From the NCBI RefSeq assembly GCF_021343995.1, contig NZ_JAJTTE010000004.1, positions 160,750 to 224,749 of the forward strand: DNA of 64,000 nt, read 5' to 3'. Source of the stretch: Pseudonocardia terrae. GTDB taxonomy: Bacteria > Actinomycetota > Actinomycetes > Mycobacteriales > Pseudonocardiaceae. Made by a program: the position numbers and the translations under genes. The stretch's first letter is position 1; every line of letters starts with the position of its first letter. This document shows positions 51,072-58,322 of this stretch, in pieces. Below the pieces are notes generated by a model, which was given only the letters and a program-made list of their open reading frames with translations, did not search any database and had not been told where the DNA came from.

Positions 51072-52391
51072 ATGCCCGCCGTACTGGTGATCGCCGACGA
51101 CCTCACCGGCGCCAACGCCACCGGGGCGATGTTCGCGCGGTTGGGTCTGCGCACCCGGACGGCCGGGGCACTGTCGGCGGCGGGCGGTCCCGGACAGGAC
51201 GAGGTCGACGTCCTCGTGCTGGTCACCGGGTCGCGCCACCTGCCTCCGGCGCGCGCCGCCGCCCGGATCCGGGAGCTGCTGCGCGGCCTCGGCCCTGCCG
51301 ACGAGCCGGAGCTGCTCGTCAAGCGGGTGGACACGACCCTGCGCGGACCGCTGGCCGCCGAGCTGTCGGCGGTACTGGAGCACCGCCGCGACCGGCGCCG
51401 GCGAGTCGTGGGGCTGGCGATGCCCGCCTTCCCGTCCGCGGGCCGGACCACCGTCGGCGGCATCCACCTGCTCCACGGCGTGCCGCTGGCCCAGAGCGCC
51501 GCGGCACGCGACCCGCTCGCGCCCGTCCACCACTCCCGGGTGGCGACGCTGCTCACCGCGGACACCGGCCTGTGCGCGCGGGAACTGCACCTCGACGACC
51601 TCGCCCACACCGAGCCGAGCGACGTGCTCGCCGAGGCCCTCTCGGTCCCGGACACCGACGTGGTCGTCGTCGACGCGGTGAACGAGGCGGACCTGACCCG
51701 CGTCGCCCGGGCCGCCGCCAGGGCGCGCGACCGGGTGGCCGACGTCGACGTCGTCGCCGTCGACTCCGGGCCCTTCGGCGCGGCGTACTGCAACGCCCTC
51801 GGCATCGCGGCCGCGCGGGTGACCCGGCACCCGGTCCTGCTCGTCGTCGGCAGCCTCGCGGAGCAGACCCACGAGCAGCTCGCCGTCGCGGAGGCGACGC
51901 TCGGCGGGCGGATCTTCGAGGTCGACGTCGACCTCACCGCGGGCGCACTGGCCGAGCGGGTGGTCGACGCGATCGATGCCGGTGCCCCGATCGTCGGCTG
52001 GCGGACCGCGGTGCCGGCGGGCCGCCCGGACCCGGATGCGGCCGCGAGCGTGCCGGGCTGGCTCGCGACCGCGACGAGGCAGGTGCTCGGCGCCCGTCGC
52101 ATCGGTGGCGTCCTGGCCAGCGGGGGCGACGTCGCCACTGCGGTGCTCGACGCCGTCGACGCCCACGGGGTCGACGTCGAGGCCGAGGTGCAGCCGCTGG
52201 TCGTGGCCGGGCGCATCAGCGGCGGCCCGTGGGAGCGGCTACCCGTGATCACCAAGGGCGGCCTCGTCGGCGACGAGCGCGCGGTGCTCGACTCGATCGC
52301 CCGGCTGCAGAGCATGCAGGCCGAACAGGGCCGGGGAGCCGTGCAGGCCCCGGCCGACGTCAGCGAAGACCGGAAGGTGGCTCGTTCATGA
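51072..52391 (+). CDS. Four-carbon-acid-sugar kinase family protein (DUF1537)
   Basis: A 439-aa two-domain kinase. The N-terminal substrate domain begins VLVIADDLTGANATGAMFARLG. The C-terminal nucleotide-binding domain has LASGGDVATAVLDAVDAHG and ITKGGLVGDERAVLDSI. Relatives phosphorylate D-threonate, D-/L-erythronate or 3-oxo-isoapionate. The ATG at 51072 begins at the conserved domain. Earlier in-frame starts (50949, 51057) lack good ribosome sites, as does this one, so the start is not settled. It overlaps pdxA2 by ATGA and leads the plus-strand operon. Confidence 0.9.
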   Translation: MPAVLVIADDLTGANATGAMFARLGLRTRTAGALSAAGGPGQDEVDVLVLVTGSRHLPPARAAARIRELLRGLGPADEPELLVKRVDTTLRGPLAAELSAVLEHRRDRRRRVVGLAMPAFPSAGRTTVGGIHLLHGVPLAQSAAARDPLAPVHHSRVATLLTADTGLCARELHLDDLAHTEPSDVLAEALSVPDTDVVVVDAVNEADLTRVARAAARARDRVADVDVVAVDSGPFGAAYCNALGIAAARVTRHPVLLVVGSLAEQTHEQLAVAEATLGGRIFEVDVDLTAGALAERVVDAIDAGAPIVGWRTAVPAGRPDPDAAASVPGWLATATRQVLGARRIGGVLASGGDVATAVLDAVDAHGVDVEAEVQPLVVAGRISGGPWERLPVITKGGLVGDERAVLDSIARLQSMQAEQGRGAVQAPADVSEDRKVARS

Positions 52392-53443
52392 CCAGCACCC
52401 GAACCTCCCCGGACGACCGGCCACTGCTGGCGCTCACCGTCGGCGACCCGGCCGGGATCGGCCCCGAGATCGCGGTGCGGACCGCGGTGGAGGAGGAGAT
52501 CACGCGGCGGGCGCGCGTCGTGCTCGTCGGCGACCTGTCGATCGTGCGGCGCGCCGCGGAGCTCTACCGGCTCAACGCCGAGGTGTGCGTCGTCGACGAC
52601 CCCGGCAAGGCAGCGGGCCGGCCCGACCGGATCGACGTGCTGGACGTGCGCGTCGCCGACGCCGACGAGATCACCCCCGGCCAGGTCAGCGAACGCGCGG
52701 GGCGCAGTGCGATCGCCGCGATCGAGGCCGCGACCCGGCTGGCGATGGACCGGCAGGTGGACGCGGTGGTGACCGCGCCGATCAACAAGGAGGCCATCTG
52801 GGCGGCCGGCTCGGAACACCTCGGCCACACCGAGATGCTGGGGGCGCTGACCGGTGCGGCACACTCCACCACCATGTTCGTCGTGCGCGGGATGAAGATC
52901 TTCTTCACGACCCGCCACACTTCGCTGCACCAGGCCGTCGAGCAGATCGAACGGGACCGCGTCGCGTCGGCGATCGAGCAGGCCCTCACGGCCCTGCGGG
53001 TCTTCGGCCACGACGAGCCCCGCCTGGCGGTCGCCGCCCTGAACCCGCACGGCGGCGAGGGCGGCAACTTCGGGCGGGAGGAGATCGACGAGATCGCTCC
53101 CGCGGTCGAGGACGCCCGGTCACGCGGTGCGACCGTGGCCGGCCCGGTGCCGGCCGACTCGGTGTTCCACCAGGCGTTGGAGGGGCGCTACGACGGCGTG
53201 CTCGCCCAGTACCACGACCAGGGCCACATCGCCGCGAAGACGGTCGACTTCGACGGGACCGTCTCGGTCACCGTCGGCCTGCCGATCCTGCGCACCTCGG
53301 TCGACCACGGCACGGCGTTCGACATCGCGGGCACGGGCAAGGCGTCGCACCGCACGATGATGGCCGCCACGCTCGCCGCCGCCGACCTGTCGCCGAACCT
53401 CGAACGCATCCGCTCCACCTACGGCGCCGCGGCGCCTGCGTGA
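52388..53443 (+). CDS. pdxA2: 4-hydroxythreonine-4-phosphate dehydrogenase-family protein, PdxA2 type
   Basis: A 351-aa metal- and NAD-dependent oxidative decarboxylase fold: LTVGDPAGIGPEIAVRT, the metal histidines in EHLGHTEML and QYHDQGHIAAK, and VGLPILRTSVDHGTAFDIAGTG. Coupling to a DUF1537 kinase marks the PdxA2 group, which turns 4-phospho-D-threonate or -erythronate into dihydroxyacetone phosphate, rather than vitamin B6 synthesis. It overlaps both neighbours by 4 nt. Confidence 0.92.
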   Translation: MTSTRTSPDDRPLLALTVGDPAGIGPEIAVRTAVEEEITRRARVVLVGDLSIVRRAAELYRLNAEVCVVDDPGKAAGRPDRIDVLDVRVADADEITPGQVSERAGRSAIAAIEAATRLAMDRQVDAVVTAPINKEAIWAAGSEHLGHTEMLGALTGAAHSTTMFVVRGMKIFFTTRHTSLHQAVEQIERDRVASAIEQALTALRVFGHDEPRLAVAALNPHGGEGGNFGREEIDEIAPAVEDARSRGATVAGPVPADSVFHQALEGRYDGVLAQYHDQGHIAAKTVDFDGTVSVTVGLPILRTSVDHGTAFDIAGTGKASHRTMMAATLAAADLSPNLERIRSTYGAAAPA

Positions 53444-54354
53444 GCCCCGACAGACGGGTGGTCCGGGTAGGGCGGAGCGCCGCCGCGACGGCCCGGGCGG
53501 CCACCCGCCGGCGGCGCGAGCTACTGCTGGCCGAGGTCCGCGCCGGCAACGGCCACGACATCAACTCCCTCGCCGCGCAGTTCGGCGTCTCGCTGTCGAC
53601 CGTCCGACGGGACTTGGCCGCACTCGCCGGGGACGGGCGGATCATGCGCACCTACGGCGGGGCCGTCGAGCCCGGTCACGGCCGCGAGCCCAGCCTGCGG
53701 GCCAAGGAGCACGTCCATCGCGCCGACAAGGACGCGATCGCCCGGTGCGCCGCGGCGCTGGTCGGGCCGGGTGACGTCCTGCTGCTCGACGCCGGGACGA
53801 CGGTGGGCAGGCTGGCCTGGCACCTGCGGCAGCGCGAGGGGATCACGGTCGTGACGAACGGGCTGTCCGCCCTGCTGGCGCTCGCCGACGCGCCCGGCGT
53901 CGAGGTCATCGTGCTGGGTGGGCGCCTGCGCCGGCCCAACGAGGCGTTCCTCGGCCCCGAGGTGGATCTCGCTCTCCGGCGTTACCGTCCCGACCTGGCC
54001 TTCCTCGGCGCGGACGGCGTCGAGCCCACCCGCGGCCTGAGCTGCCCCAGCCCGGAACAGGCGAGCGTCAAGGAGCTCATGGCGGCCGCGGCGCGCCAGG
54101 CCTGGGTGCTCGTCGACCACTCCAAGCTCACGACCGAACCCTTCGCCTACTGGGCGGCGATGCCGGCGGGCACGGGCCTCGTCACGGACGCGGGCGCGCC
54201 CGGCGAGGCCGTCGCCGGCCTCGATCGGTGCGGGTGGCGGGTGACGACCGGCGGCACCACGCCCCCGGGCGAGCGAGCAGGCTCGTGCACTCTCCCCACC
54301 CCGTGGCCACGCGAAGCCGGACCCGGCGAGCGATCGCACGACTCCCAGCTGTGA
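53440..54354 (+). CDS. DeoR/GlpR-family regulator
   Basis: A 304-aa regulator. The N-terminal helix-turn-helix has NSLAAQFGVSLSTVRRDLAALAGDGRIMRTYGGAV. The C-terminal phosphosugar-sensing domain has LLLDAGTTVGRLAWHL, VVTNGLSALLALAD and LGADGV. Such proteins usually respond to the phosphorylated intermediate of the route they control. Its GTG start overlaps the pdxA2 stop as GTGA. The last 40 residues (Pro/Gly-rich) are an unusual extension. It is the likely binder of the 50912-50926 dyad. Confidence 0.92.
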   Translation: MSPDRRVVRVGRSAAATARAATRRRRELLLAEVRAGNGHDINSLAAQFGVSLSTVRRDLAALAGDGRIMRTYGGAVEPGHGREPSLRAKEHVHRADKDAIARCAAALVGPGDVLLLDAGTTVGRLAWHLRQREGITVVTNGLSALLALADAPGVEVIVLGGRLRRPNEAFLGPEVDLALRRYRPDLAFLGADGVEPTRGLSCPSPEQASVKELMAAAARQAWVLVDHSKLTTEPFAYWAAMPAGTGLVTDAGAPGEAVAGLDRCGWRVTTGGTTPPGERAGSCTLPTPWPREAGPGERSHDSQL

Positions 54355-54438
54355 GGCGTACCACCGGTTTCCCTCTTTCCCGCGCCGTCGGCCGCCTCTT
54401 CACTGAGATCGAGTCGCCGGAGCGGAAGGAGCGAGACA

Positions 54439-54906
54439 GTGTCCGAAGGGGTGGAGGAGCGTCCTCACGAGATGCTGCAGACGCTGGGCTTCCAGCGCAT
54501 CGTGGCGTTGGGCGGCGGTCGTGCCAGCCTGGAGTTCCTCGCCGGCATGCACATGTGCCACTCGGGGGGTGTCGTGCAGGGCGGGTTCGTCAGCGGCTGG
54601 ATCGACGCGGCGATGGCGCACGCGGTCATCGGGCTGCACGGCGAGCGCGGCGACCACGACGTGTCCCCGATCTCCCTCGAGCTCAAGATCAGCTTCTTCG
54701 CCCCGGCGCGTCCGGGTCCGGTGACGGCGGAGGGGTGGATCGAGCTGAGCGGTCGATCCACCTGTTTCGCCGAGGGCCGCCTGCTCGACGCTGCGGGCCA
54801 GGTCGTCGCGAAGGGGACCTCGACCATCCGGCTCCTCTCCCGGGCCCGGGTCGAGGCCGCCTCGCAGGCCACCGCCGCACTGGCCGCCGACACCGCACGG
54901 AACTGA
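54439..54906 (+). CDS. PaaI-type hotdog-fold thioesterase
   Basis: A 155-aa hotdog protein with the central helix and active-site region MCHSGGVVQGGFVSGWIDAAMAHAV and strands SLELKISFFAPARPGPV and GQVVAKGTSTIRLL. It probably hydrolyses aryl- or acyl-CoA esters. The GTG start follows CGGAAGGAGCGAGACA. It stands alone after the DeoR gene (84-nt gap). Confidence 0.87.
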   Translation: MSEGVEERPHEMLQTLGFQRIVALGGGRASLEFLAGMHMCHSGGVVQGGFVSGWIDAAMAHAVIGLHGERGDHDVSPISLELKISFFAPARPGPVTAEGWIELSGRSTCFAEGRLLDAAGQVVAKGTSTIRLLSRARVEAASQATAALAADTARN

Positions 54907-54992
54907 CCGGAGCAGGGAGAGCGGTCGCGCAGCTCGCTCCGGCGGGCAGCCCGCTGGCAGCGCGGTCCCGACGCGGCTGGAGACCGCCGGCA

Positions 54993-55287
54993 TCACCCGG
55001 ATCCTCCGACGGCCACCTGGATGAGGACGAACCCGGCGACGACGAAGACGAGGTCGGCGAACCAGCGCTGCAGCCTCGCGGTGGGGACTTCCTCGGCCTC
55101 GACCAGGGGCCGGTCGCTGCCCATCCGCAGGAGCACCCGCCACGTGACCAAGCTCAACACCGCGCTGAAGACACCGTAGGCGACCAGCGAGACCCCGGCG
55201 ACAGCGGAGCCTCCCTCGAGGATCACCCTGACGGCCTCGAGGACGGCGTACGCGAGCGCCGAACAGGATGACCGCCTGCGCGATCAC
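54993..55287 (-). pseudogene. Cation diffusion facilitator-type transporter remnant
   Basis: Minus-strand fragments read VIAQAVILFGA in one frame (from about 55287). After a one-base shift near 55255 they continue LAYAVLEAVRVILEGG, then VSLVAYGVFSAVLSLVTWRVLLR, SDRPLVEAE and WFADLVFVVAGFVLIQVAV. This is membrane-helix sequence typical of the middle of CDF transporters. Both ends of the protein are missing, so it is a decayed fragment. Confidence 0.55.
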
Positions 55288-55395
55288 GAAGAGCGGCGCG
55301 AGCGCATCCCGGCCGAAGGGGAACGTTCTGCGAGAAGGCAGGCACGCGCGTCAGCGAACGGACGACTCGTCGGCCAACCGGAGAAGGGCGCAAGG

Positions 55396-55887
55396 ATGTC
55401 GGATCTGATCGTGATCGGGTACGAGAACTCCGAGTCCGTCCACCAGGCGTACGAGGAGGTGCAGCGGCTGCGGCGGGATTTCGTCGTCGACCTGCGGGGG
55501 CTTGCCGGCGTCGACGTCGACGTCGACGCCGACGGCAAGACGCATATTCACACCCCGCAGCGGATCATCGCCAGGACCGCCGCGACCGGCGCGATCTTCG
55601 GCCTCGTGCTCGGCCTCCTGTTCCTGGTGCCGGGCATGGCCCTGCTGGGCGGCGCGATCGGCGCGCTGATGGGCACGTTCACCAAGTCGGGCATCGACAC
55701 AGAGTTCCGCGACCGCGTGGAGCATCTGCTCGAACCCGGCCACTCCGCCGTGGTGATCATGGCCTCGAAGGTCACCGAGGACAAGTGCGCCACCGCCATG
55801 CAGCCCTTCGGCGGCACCGTCCTCAAGACCTCGCTCTCCGACAGTGACGAGAAGGAACTCGCCCAGGAACTCGCCGGACGGGGCTGA
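55396..55887 (+). CDS. DUF1269 membrane-associated protein
   Basis: A 163-aa protein. The N-terminal alpha/beta part (SDLIVIGYENSESVHQAYEEVQRL) is followed by a glycine-zipper hydrophobic hairpin (AATGAIFGLVLGLLFLVPGMALLGGAIGALMG, about 62-95). The C-terminal domain has FRDRVEHLLEPGHSAVVIMA. The family is common in actinobacteria and often stress-induced. The ATG follows GAGAAGGGCGCAAGG. Confidence 0.88.
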   Translation: MSDLIVIGYENSESVHQAYEEVQRLRRDFVVDLRGLAGVDVDVDADGKTHIHTPQRIIARTAATGAIFGLVLGLLFLVPGMALLGGAIGALMGTFTKSGIDTEFRDRVEHLLEPGHSAVVIMASKVTEDKCATAMQPFGGTVLKTSLSDSDEKELAQELAGRG

Positions 55888-55965
55888 CGCAGCAACTCGG
55901 TCGCTCTCCCACCGTCGTGGGGCTCGTCAGCGGGCCGGTCCCGCCGTCAGCGCGACGGTCGCGGC

Positions 55966-55999
55966 GTGGGTCGGCCCCCGACGGGTCGACCCGGCCCAC
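55966..55999. terminator. Possible bidirectional hairpin between convergent genes
   Basis: GTGGGTCGG (55966-55974) and CCGGCCCAC (55991-55999) pair with one wobble around a 16-nt loop. It lies between the DUF1269 gene and the small minus-strand gene. Confidence 0.4.
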
Positions 56000-56039
56000 C
56001 GCGGCCCGGCCCCGGTCACGTGTCCGGACTCGTCCGATC

Positions 56040-56246
56040 TCAGCAGTACGGCAGGTATTCGCCGGACGAATCGCCCTCGGCCCGGAACGTCCACGAGGCG
56101 GACCAGCACTGCGGGCATTGGCTGAGGTCTTCGTCCGGCCCCTGCGGGCCACGGTGCGGGCCGTGCGGGCACTCGCCGGCAGGGATCGGGGGCCAGCGCA
56201 TCGGTTCGTCCTCGCGGAGGACGATCACGTGGAACTCGTCGCTCAT
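56040..56246 (-). CDS. Small (68-aa) Cys/His-rich protein
   Basis: The ATG at 56246 is preceded by GAGAGAGG with a 7-nt spacer. The product has VIVLREDEPMRWPPIPAGEC, then CPHGPH (C26, H28, H31) and CPQC (C44, C47), which together could bind zinc, and ends YLPYC. It is Pro-rich in the middle. I do not recognise a family. It is separated by 152 nt from the hydratase gene upstream on the same strand. Confidence 0.55.
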   Translation of the reverse strand: MSDEFHVIVLREDEPMRWPPIPAGECPHGPHRGPQGPDEDLSQCPQCWSASWTFRAEGDSSGEYLPYC

Positions 56247-56398
56247 GGTTCGTCCTCTCTCCCACCTCCGAGGTCGCCGGGTGCCGAGCCGGCAAAACGG
56301 TCCGTACAGATTTCCGCAGGAAGATTCGCGCACGGCACGACGGGGGACATTCCGGCTATCGGCGCCGCCTCCGTCGTCCGCTTCGGCCCCGGCTCCGC

Positions 56399-57184
56399 TC
56401 AGCGGGCGAACGCCAACGTGACCTCGCCGAACCCCTCGAAGGCCGCGCGCACCTCGTCCCCCGGGCCGATCGTCGGCGGTGTTGTCGTGGTGCCGGTGGA
56501 GACGATCTCGCCGGCCCGCAGCCCGCGGCCGAGGCGCGCGAGTTCGGCGGCCAGCCAGGCCAGCGCGAGCCGGGGCGACCCGAGCACGGCCTCTCCGCGC
56601 CCTTCGGCCGCGACCTCGCCGTTGATCTCCACTCGCGTTCGGCACGCGGCCAGGTCTGCGTCTCGCCAGCCGGTCACGGCCGGACCGAGCACGTAGTAGC
56701 CGGCGCAGGCGGAATCGGCGAGCAGCGACGGTTCCCCGACGGCCTCGAACCGCTCGAAGCGGGAGTCCGGGACCTCGACCGCCAGGTGCAGGTCCGACAC
56801 CGCGTCGGCGAGCTCTCCCGCCGACGCGACCGCGGGCACGTCTCGCCCCATCCGGAAGGCGAACTCCGCCTCGACGACCCTCATGTGCAGCCCGTCCGAG
56901 GGCAGGACGGCACCGGGCTCGAACCGGAACCTGTCGAAGAGCAGCCCCGGTAGCGGGCCGGAGACCCCGATGTGAGCCTGCCCGGCCGACGACGTGGCGG
57001 CGATCTTCCAGCCGTAGGACGGCCCGACCAGGGACCCGAGCCGCTGCTGGGCCGCCCAGCCCTCGTCCGCGGTACGGGGGCGGATCCGTTCGGGGAGGGC
57101 GGCTATGCGCGCCTCCGCCTGCCAGGTCTTCCACACCAGCTCGGCCACCTGCTCGGTAGCGACGGTCGCGTCCAGGTCCCGCAC
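56399..57184 (-). CDS. 2-keto-4-pentenoate hydratase-like protein (FAH superfamily)
   Basis: A 261-aa protein of the MhpD/HpaH type with GWKIAATSSAGQAHIGV, VVEAEFAFRMGRDVPA (metal-binding Glu pair) and the C-terminal GEIVSTGTTTTPPTIGPGDEV. It would add water to a 2-hydroxypenta-2,4-dienoate from meta-cleavage of aromatics, but no meta-cleavage partner genes lie here. GTG start after GGAGG with a 7-nt spacer. Confidence 0.88.
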   Translation of the reverse strand: MRDLDATVATEQVAELVWKTWQAEARIAALPERIRPRTADEGWAAQQRLGSLVGPSYGWKIAATSSAGQAHIGVSGPLPGLLFDRFRFEPGAVLPSDGLHMRVVEAEFAFRMGRDVPAVASAGELADAVSDLHLAVEVPDSRFERFEAVGEPSLLADSACAGYYVLGPAVTGWRDADLAACRTRVEINGEVAAEGRGEAVLGSPRLALAWLAAELARLGRGLRAGEIVSTGTTTTPPTIGPGDEVRAAFEGFGEVTLAFAR

Positions 57185-57341
57185 CTGCTCACCTCCCGCG
57201 TCACTCGGACCGTCCGCCCGAGGGCGCCTCCCCCTCGGTCCTACGTCATCGCGAGCGGAGGCGCCAGCGCTTCTCCCGGTCGTCGCTCCTCGACCTGCGC
57301 AACGAGACGGTCCGTGGCCGAACGGGCCCGCCGGAGAGGTG

Positions 57342-57512
57342 TCAGCAGTGGAAGCCGACCGGGTATCGGAAGTCCCCGGGCAGGCGGCCCTGGGTCAGCC
57401 GAGCCAGTTCCACCGCCGGGTCCGGCACGGACGCCGTCGGGGTGAAGGCGGTCGGCGTCCAGTCGTCGAAACGGCGTGCGGTGTGGCAGATCTTGGTCCA
57501 GAACGTGGTCAT
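57342..57512 (-). CDS. Hypothetical 56-aa protein
   Basis: A minus-strand ORF from ATG 57512 behind AAGGGGAAGAAGAG. The product starts MTTFWTKICHTARRFDDWTP and ends GDFRYPVGFHC. It has an aromatic-rich pattern and cysteines at 9 and 56. No family recognised. The composition is unlike the random Arg/Ala-rich shadow ORFs around it, which supports a real gene. Confidence 0.4.
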   Translation of the reverse strand: MTTFWTKICHTARRFDDWTPTAFTPTASVPDPAVELARLTQGRLPGDFRYPVGFHC

Positions 57513-57830
57513 CTCTTCTTCCCCTTCGGTTCAGGTGGCGTGGGGTTCCTCGTGATGAGGAGAACTCTGCCGCCGACCTCGGCCGGCCGCCGTCGGCCCG
57601 ACGCCCGACACGGAGGGGGAACCGACGGTCGAGCGATCGGAGGACGGGTCGGGCCGAAGTCCTCCCCGCGCTGTCGCAGACGGGCGCTGGACGACTCATG
57701 GTGACCCCGAGGTGCCGGGCCGCCGCCCACGGCCCGGAGGCCGTGCGCGACTTGCGCGCGGTCGCACATTCGGCTCCCATCAGGGACGCCGTGCCGCTGC
57801 TGCGCCGCGATCGAGGGACAGGGGGACGAA
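57513..57830. other. 318-bp intergenic stretch with no recognised element
   Basis: It lies between the 56-aa minus-strand ORF and the VOC gene on the plus strand. It should hold divergent promoters, but I see no convincing -35/-10 pair, dyad or coding frame. Confidence 0.4.
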
Positions 57831-58244
57831 GTGTTGCTCGACGGGATCAACCACATCGCATGGATCTCCAACGACGTCGCGCGCCTGGGACGTTTCTACT
57901 CCGAGATCTTCGACGCCGAGGTCGGCCCGACCCGTCCGCACGGCGAGGACGGCCGGGAGACGATGACCGTCATCCGCATCGGCCCCCACACCGAGCTGAA
58001 CATCTTCGTCATCCCCGAGAACACCGAGGCCCGCCGCCAGACACCGATGTGGGGCCGCGGCCGGATCGACCACGTCGGTCTCCAGGCGGCCTCACCCGAG
58101 GCCTTCGCGGTGATCCGCCGGCGACTCATGGACGCCGGCGCCAGCGATGGCACCGTCAACGACCTCGGCCGCGTCCACAGTCTCTTCTTCCGCGACCCGG
58201 ACGGGCTCGAGGGCGAGGTGCTGGTCGCGAAGGACGCACGTTGA
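57831..58244 (+). CDS. VOC/glyoxalase-family protein
   Basis: A 137-aa protein with the two-repeat glyoxalase fold. DGINHIAWISNDVARLGRFYSEIF, HTELNIFVIPE, RGRIDHVGLQA and FFRDPDGLEGEVLV contain the H/E metal-binding positions of this fold. It may be a dioxygenase, epimerase or lactoylglutathione-lyase relative. GTG start after CAGGGGGACGAA. It is convergent with the Fis-type regulator. Confidence 0.87.
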   Translation: MLLDGINHIAWISNDVARLGRFYSEIFDAEVGPTRPHGEDGRETMTVIRIGPHTELNIFVIPENTEARRQTPMWGRGRIDHVGLQAASPEAFAVIRRRLMDAGASDGTVNDLGRVHSLFFRDPDGLEGEVLVAKDAR

Positions 58245-58322
58245 GGCCCTCGGCACGGGCGGCGGCGCGGTGCAGTGAGCCGAGTCGGGACGCTTCCGCG
58301 CCGCTCGGTGTGGGGAGCGTCG

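Noticed and set aside
52388..53443. pdxA of vitamin B6 synthesis
   Set aside because: It is sandwiched by 4-nt overlaps between a DUF1537 kinase and a DeoR regulator, the context of catabolic PdxA2 enzymes.
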